Source of the DNA: Acidobacteriota bacterium
Lineage (GTDB): Bacteria > Acidobacteriota > Vicinamibacteria > Vicinamibacterales > Vicinamibacteraceae
Length of the DNA: 9,540 bases
NCBI GenBank assembly: GCA_023427865.1
Contig: JAEYZV010000534.1
Location: 1 to 9,540 of the forward strand
Direction of reading: 5' to 3'
Positions 6,061-9,540 of the stretch are shown here, piece after piece (positions within the stretch are counted from its first letter, which is position 1; the number at the start of each line of letters is the position of its first letter). The notes beneath the pieces are model-generated. The model ran no database searches. It saw only the letters and a program-made list of their open reading frames with translations, and was not told the origin of the DNA. Made by a program: the position numbers and the translations under genes.

Positions 6061-6971
6061 GTGCCTGGCCGCCTCCGGCCCTCGTCCTCTGCGCGGGGCT
6101 GGGCACACGCCTGCGCCCGCTCACCGACTACCGCGCGAAACCGGCGATGCCGGTGGGGGGCGACACGCTCATCGGCCGCATCCTCCGCCGCCTGGCCGAG
6201 GAGGGCATCGCCGAGGCGGTGCTGAACCTGCACCACCTGCCGTCGACGCTCACGCGAGAGGTCGGCGACGGTACACAGTACGGCCTGCGTGTCCGCTACT
6301 CGTGGGAGCAGCCACGCGTGCTCGGCTCGGCTGGCGGCCCGCGCCACGCCCTGCCGCTCGTCGATGGCGACACCCTGCTCGTCGTCAATGGCGACACGCT
6401 CTGCGACCTGCCGCTGCGCGAACTGTGGGAGCGGCATCTCGCCTCTCGTGCGCTCGTCACGCTCGGATTGATGCCACATCCCGAACCGGGTCGGTACGGC
6501 GGGGTGACGCTCGGTGCCGACCTGGCGGGTCCGCTGCCGGTCGAGGGCGCGGTGACCGGATTCGTCCCGCGCACCAGCGCGGTCGCCAGCCTGCATTTCC
6601 CCGGCATCCAGATCGTCGAGCGCGCCGTGTTCGCGCCGCTGCCCGACGACACGCCGGCAGAGAGCGTGCTCGAGGTCTACCCGCGCCTCATGGCCGAACG
6701 CCCCGGCTCGGTGCATGGGGTCGCCTTCGACGCCCGCTTCGAGGACGTGGGAACGATCGACGACTACCTCCGTGCCTGCCGCGTACTCGCGGGGGATGCG
6801 GACGGCAATGTGATCGACGCACGAGCCATCGTGGACCGAGGCTCGATCCTTCGCGACTGCGTCGTCTGGCCGGACGCTATCGTGCCGACGGGGTGCGAGC
6901 TCGAGCGCGTGGTCGTCACGGGGCACACACTCCTGGCGGCAGGAACGATGCTCACGCACGCGGTCGCGTGA
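6057..6971 (+). CDS. Sugar-1-phosphate nucleotidyltransferase (MurU / mannose-1-P guanylyltransferase-like)
   Basis: A 304-residue cytoplasmic enzyme that would transfer a nucleotidyl group from an NTP to a sugar 1-phosphate. The Rossmann-like NTP_transferase domain spans ~8-245. It shows the signature LCAGLGTRLRPLT (11-23), K28 in AKPAMPV, the GSAGG loop (90-94), the metal-binding D113 in VNGD, and the late DVGTIDDYLRA segment (230-240). Residues ~250-300 look like a short left-handed beta-helix (AIVDRGSILRDCVVWPDAIVPTG), as in mannose-1-phosphate guanylyltransferase-type proteins. Pseudomonas MurU is about 224 residues and lacks this part. The downstream AmgK-like kinase favours a MurU-type role (UDP-MurNAc or UDP-GlcNAc formation in peptidoglycan recycling), but GDP-mannose or another product is possible. 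It is coupled to the CYTH gene by a 4-bp overlap. Confidence 0.88.
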   Translation: MSAWPPPALVLCAGLGTRLRPLTDYRAKPAMPVGGDTLIGRILRRLAEEGIAEAVLNLHHLPSTLTREVGDGTQYGLRVRYSWEQPRVLGSAGGPRHALPLVDGDTLLVVNGDTLCDLPLRELWERHLASRALVTLGLMPHPEPGRYGGVTLGADLAGPLPVEGAVTGFVPRTSAVASLHFPGIQIVERAVFAPLPDDTPAESVLEVYPRLMAERPGSVHGVAFDARFEDVGTIDDYLRACRVLAGDADGNVIDARAIVDRGSILRDCVVWPDAIVPTGCELERVVVTGHTLLAAGTMLTHAVA

Positions 6972-6983
6972 CGTGCTGCGGGA

Positions 6984-7001
6984 CTGATGGGCCTGATGGG
7001 C
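6984..7001 (+). repeat. 9-bp direct repeat (CTGATGGGC x2)
   Basis: Two exact tandem copies of CTGATGGGC lie at 6984-6992 and 6993-7001, directly before a TACCAT hexamer at 7006-7011 that could be a weak -10 box. They are in the 208-bp spacer between nucleotidyltransferase and kinase genes. The rest of that spacer holds an 8-bp inverted repeat (GGCCTGCG 7060-7067 and CGCAGGCC 7133-7140) and no gene I can support. Confidence 0.4.
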
Positions 7002-7179
7002 CTGCTACCATGCTGCGCGCGATCGTCGGATGACGCGCGCGGGTTCCCCCAGCGGCGCTGGCCTGCGTCTCCATGTTGACAGCCTGCGCCTTACGGGCAG
7101 GGCCGCGGGCCAGGGCTGCAGGTCACCAAGGCCGCAGGCCCAATGACGAAGGCCGGGAGTTCGTCGCAGACAGGACCTA

Positions 7180-8184
7180 GTGGTGGCCGATTCGTTCCAG
7201 GACCGTGTCGAGGAGTATCTCGGGAGGAGCGGGCAACGCGCCCGCGGCGTACGCGTGGTGCCGCTCACCGGCGACGCGTCGGACCGTCGCTACTTCCGCC
7301 TCATTCCGCCCGAGGGCAGGAGCATGGTGCTGGCGGCGTACCCGTCGGCCTTCGACGAGTCGCTGCCGTTCCTGAACGTCACCCGCCTGCTCGATCAGAT
7401 GCCGGTGCCCGTGCCCGACATCCTCGACGAAGCGCCCGACCTCGGGCTCCTGCTGCTCGAGGACCTCGGTGACGTCACCCTGCAGGCGCACCTGGGCCTG
7501 GCGACCTCCGAAGAGCACGGCCGGCTCTACCGGGAGGCCGTGCGGCTCATCGCCACCCTCCAGAGCCGGGGCGCCGCGCTCGCCTCGGACGCCTTCCTGC
7601 CGTATGGCATTGCGTTCGACGAGGCGAAGCTCGGCTGGGAGATGGAGTTCTTCCTGAAGCACTACCTGCTCGGCTACCGCGGCGTCGAGCTGGACGAGGC
7701 GACGCTGCATGCCATTCGGACCGAGCTGCAGTTGCTCGTGGCGCGGCTGGCGGCCGAGCCGCGCGTGCTCTGTCACCGCGATTACCACAGCCGCAACCTG
7801 ATGCTGCACAGCCATCAGCTCTACCTCATCGACTACCAGGACGCACGGCTCGGGCCCGACACGTACGATCTGGCGTCGCTGCTGCGCGACTCGTACGTCG
7901 ATCTCTCGGACTCGACGGTGAACTGGTTGCTCGCCTACTTCCTGGCGCTGACGGGCCGCCCCGAGGCCGAAGCCGAGTTCCGCGAGCGGTTCGACCTGAT
8001 GTCGCTGCAACGCAATCTCAAGGCGCTCGGCACGTTCGGGTTCCAGACGACCGTGAAGCAGAATCCGGTGTACATCCAGTACATGCCCCGGACGCTCAGG
8101 TACGTGCGGACGAATCTGGCCCGTTACAGCGCCTTCGGCCGGCTGCACGACCTGCTGGCCGCGCACGTGGACGAGCTTCGCTAG
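7180..8184 (+). CDS. AmgK-like aminoglycoside phosphotransferase-family sugar kinase
   Basis: A 334-residue cytoplasmic kinase of the APH/choline kinase fold. The N-lobe holds GDASDRRYFR (31-40), very like the DASxRRYxR block of AmgK, the anomeric MurNAc/GlcNAc kinase. LLLEDLGD (91-98) is the hinge region. The catalytic Brenner loop CHRDYHSRN is at 198-206, with D201 as catalytic base and N206 as metal ligand. IDYQD (217-221) supplies the second metal ligand, D218. All key residues are present and the length is normal for AmgK. It would make a sugar 1-phosphate that the upstream nucleotidyltransferase could activate. Two adjacent GTG codons (7180, 7183) could start it; AGGA at 7172-7175 is 7 nt from the second, matching the spacing elsewhere here, so 7183 may be the true start. 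The actual sugar is inferred, not shown. Confidence 0.85.
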   Translation: MVADSFQDRVEEYLGRSGQRARGVRVVPLTGDASDRRYFRLIPPEGRSMVLAAYPSAFDESLPFLNVTRLLDQMPVPVPDILDEAPDLGLLLLEDLGDVTLQAHLGLATSEEHGRLYREAVRLIATLQSRGAALASDAFLPYGIAFDEAKLGWEMEFFLKHYLLGYRGVELDEATLHAIRTELQLLVARLAAEPRVLCHRDYHSRNLMLHSHQLYLIDYQDARLGPDTYDLASLLRDSYVDLSDSTVNWLLAYFLALTGRPEAEAEFRERFDLMSLQRNLKALGTFGFQTTVKQNPVYIQYMPRTLRYVRTNLARYSAFGRLHDLLAAHVDELR

Positions 8185-8195
8185 CGCCTATCCGC

Positions 8196-8201
8196 TACAA
8201 T
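8196..8201 (+). promoter_or_regulatory. -10 element (TACAAT) before the TIM-barrel gene
   Basis: TACAAT ends 7 nt before the TTG at 8209, so initiation would fall at or next to the start codon and give a leaderless mRNA. There is no Shine-Dalgarno sequence in the 24-nt gap. The arrangement repeats the one at 2714-2726. No strong -35 box is visible; the upstream sequence is the end of the kinase gene. Confidence 0.45.
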
Positions 8202-8208
8202 CGAACGG

Positions 8209-9072
8209 TTGGACTTCGGCATCTCGTCGCACCTGTTCCACGCCGAGCCGCTGGGCCCCGCGCACCTGGAGGCGGTGGCGGCGCACGGATTCACCGCCAT
8301 CGAGGTCTTCGCCACGCGGTCTCACGTGGACTACCACGACCCGCAGGTCGCGAGCGATCTGGCCGACTGGTGCGCCGCGGCCGGCGTGCGCCTGCATAGC
8401 GTGCACGCGCCGATCACCGAGTTCCTGCGCGGCACGACGTGGGGGCCGCCGTTCTCGACGGCGTCGGGGCACGCGGCCCAGCGGGCCCGGACGATCGACG
8501 AATGCACGCGGGCGCTGGAGCTGGCCGCGCACGCGCCGTACGGCTATCTGGTGCTCCATCTCGGCGTGCCCGACGAGTACGCCCCGCCAAGCGGCGACAA
8601 CCAGCGGGACGCGGTGTTGAGGACGCTCGATGCCCTGCTCCCGGTGGCCGGGCGGATGGGCGTGCGCATCGCCGTCGAAGTCATTCCGAACGCGCTCTCG
8701 ACCGCGCGACAGCTCGTGCGCTTGATCGAGGACGAGGACCTGACCGAACTCGGCATCTGTCTCGATGTCGGTCATGCGCGCCTGCAGGGCGACGTGATCG
8801 ACGCGCTCGAGACGGTCGCCGGCTACCTGGTGACCACACACGTCCACGACAACGGCGGACGCAGGGACGATCACCTGCTGCCGTTCGAGGGCGTGATCGA
8901 CTGGCCGGAACTGCTGATTGGCCTGCAGAAAGTGGGCTACGGCGGCACGTTGATGTTCGAGCTCGTCGCCGGCCGCGAAGGCGCGGCGGCAACACTGCGC
9001 CACGCCGCGGCGGTGCGCACGCGCATGGAAGCCATGCTGGGCCACGACACGTTTGCGTTCAGTGACGAGTAG
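8209..9072 (+). CDS. Sugar phosphate isomerase/epimerase family TIM-barrel protein
   Basis: A 287-residue cytoplasmic protein of the AP endonuclease 2 / xylose isomerase-like barrel (COG1082 type). Candidate metal and active-site residues appear in the usual order at strand ends: E32 (AIEVF), H66 (SVHAP), H117 (LVLHLG), E157 (AVEVIP), D186 and H189 (LDVGHA), H211 and H213 (THVHDN), D221 and H222 (DDHLLPFEG) and E251 (FELV). The family covers sugar isomerases, epimerases and inosose dehydratases, so the substrate cannot be named. TTG at 8209 is the only usable start codon after the in-frame stop of the kinase (8182-8184), and it places the conserved first strand DFGISSHLF right at the N-terminus. 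There is no signal peptide. The gap to the kinase is 24 bp. Confidence 0.85.
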   Translation: MDFGISSHLFHAEPLGPAHLEAVAAHGFTAIEVFATRSHVDYHDPQVASDLADWCAAAGVRLHSVHAPITEFLRGTTWGPPFSTASGHAAQRARTIDECTRALELAAHAPYGYLVLHLGVPDEYAPPSGDNQRDAVLRTLDALLPVAGRMGVRIAVEVIPNALSTARQLVRLIEDEDLTELGICLDVGHARLQGDVIDALETVAGYLVTTHVHDNGGRRDDHLLPFEGVIDWPELLIGLQKVGYGGTLMFELVAGREGAAATLRHAAAVRTRMEAMLGHDTFAFSDE

Positions 9073-9099
9073 GCCGGGTTCCGGGGGCCGGGTTCCGGG
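9072..9099. repeat. Perfect 14-bp tandem duplication
   Basis: GGCCGGGTTCCGGG occurs twice in a row (9072-9085 and 9086-9099), overlapping the last base of the preceding stop codon. It forms the GC-rich half of a two-part intergenic segment before asnS; the AT-rich half follows at 9105-9139. Confidence 0.8.
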
Positions 9100-9104
9100 C
9101 ACTT

Positions 9105-9139
9105 CATTTCGCATTTCACATTTCAAATTTCAAATTTCC
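9105..9139. repeat. AT-rich heptad tandem repeat upstream of asnS
   Basis: Five consecutive 7-mers, CATTTCG, CATTTCA, CATTTCA, AATTTCA and AATTTCC, fill 9105-9139. They stop 2 nt before the asnS start. The block is by far the most AT-rich stretch of the window. It occupies the place where a ribosome binding site would be, and no Shine-Dalgarno sequence is present. It could act as a promoter-proximal or unstructured leader element, or be a dispersed repeat that inserted here. Confidence 0.75.
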
Positions 9140-9141
9140 CA

Positions 9142-9540
9142 ATGCCGCCAGTCGCGTACATCCAGGACATCGCCCGCTTCGACGGCCAGGAAGTGACCCT
9201 CCGCGGCTGGCTGCACAACCGGCGCTCGAGCGGCAGGATCCATTTCCTCATCGTCCGTGACGGCACCGGCTTCATCCAGGTCGTGATGTCGAAGGCCGAC
9301 ATCGGCGAAGACCTGTTCGCCAGGGCCGACCACCTGTCGCAGGAAACCGCGCTGATCGTCACCGGCGTGGTGCGCGCCGACGCGCGCGCCAAGGGCGGCT
9401 ACGAGCTCACGGGCACGGGCTTCACGGTTGTTTCGGAAGCGCACGATTACCCGATCACGCCGAAGGAACACGGCGTGGACTACCTGATGGACCGGCGGCA
9501 CCTGTGGATCCGGTCGCAGCGTCAGCAGGCCGTGCTGCGG
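9142..9540 (+). CDS. asnS: Asparaginyl-tRNA synthetase, N-terminal part (cut by window end)
   Basis: The first 133 codons of a class IIb aminoacyl-tRNA synthetase, open to the last base of the window; the full family length is about 430-460 residues. It charges tRNA-Asn with asparagine in the cytoplasm. Residues ~16-100 are the OB-fold anticodon-binding domain (VTLRGWLHNRRSSGRIHFL, then RDGTGFIQVV). Residues ~103-133 lead into the catalytic domain with PITPKEHGVDYLMDRRHLW and IRSQRQQAVLR. The PITPKEHGVDYLMDRRHLWIR run fits AsnRS better than AspRS, where the linker differs. ATG at 9142 gives the expected N-terminus. No Shine-Dalgarno sequence precedes it; the five-unit heptad repeat lies directly upstream. 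The gene is not broken, only truncated by the window. Confidence 0.93.
   Translation, partial: MPPVAYIQDIARFDGQEVTLRGWLHNRRSSGRIHFLIVRDGTGFIQVVMSKADIGEDLFARADHLSQETALIVTGVVRADARAKGGYELTGTGFTVVSEAHDYPITPKEHGVDYLMDRRHLWIRSQRQQAVLR

Noticed and set aside
7076..7081. A perfect TTGACA (-35-like) in the 208-bp spacer
   Set aside because: No -10-like hexamer lies 15-19 bp downstream; that region reads as GC-only sequence.
7030..7146. A 38-codon ORF (ATG to TGA) upstream of and in frame with the AmgK-like gene
   Set aside because: It has no visible ribosome site and a product without known features, and no similarity to an AmgK N-terminus. Chance is likely in GC-rich DNA, so it is neither a broken N-terminus nor a supported leader peptide.

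Overview
The window is GC-rich chromosomal DNA with tightly packed genes, mostly on the + strand. It most likely comes from an Acidobacteriota member, possibly the Vicinamibacteria. The main clue is the first gene, which carries the VWFA-related domain typical of Acidobacteria (TIGR03436 type). The HtrA, M24 peptidase and AmgK-like proteins are also of the kinds common in that phylum. The taxonomic call is an inference; there is no rRNA gene here.

Layout. 1-122: intergenic tail with five imperfect ~16-bp tandem repeats and a small GC hairpin. 123-2669 (-): exported von Willebrand A protein with a PrcB-like C-terminal domain. 2670-2725: 56-bp divergent promoter region with a -10-like hexamer facing each way. 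2726-3907 (+): M24 prolidase-like metallopeptidase, followed after 19 bp by an HtrA/DegQ periplasmic serine protease with two PDZ domains (3927-5456). 5457-5517: a GGTAGGGC motif joined to a perfect 9-bp palindrome. 5518-6060 (+): CYTH/CyaB-type protein, overlapping by ATGA a sugar-1-phosphate nucleotidyltransferase (6057-6971). 6972-7179: 208-bp spacer. 7180-8184 (+): AmgK-like sugar kinase. 8209-9072 (+): sugar phosphate isomerase/epimerase-type TIM barrel. 9073-9141: a spacer of two kinds of short tandem repeat. 9142-9540 (+): 5' part of asparaginyl-tRNA synthetase, cut by the window edge.

How the genes work together. The peptidase and HtrA pair suggests protein turnover and envelope quality control. 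The nucleotidyltransferase and AmgK-like kinase together resemble the AmgK-MurU route, which activates a free amino sugar (MurNAc or GlcNAc) to the 1-phosphate and then to a nucleotide sugar for cell-wall recycling. The CYTH protein is translationally coupled to the nucleotidyltransferase.

I found no convincing phage, transposase, CRISPR, defence or secondary-metabolite system. The most unusual signals are the VWA-PrcB fusion, -10-like hexamers lying almost on top of start codons (possible leaderless mRNAs), the AmgK/MurU-like pair whose nucleotidyltransferase has a C-terminal extension, and the dispersed-looking intergenic repeats.
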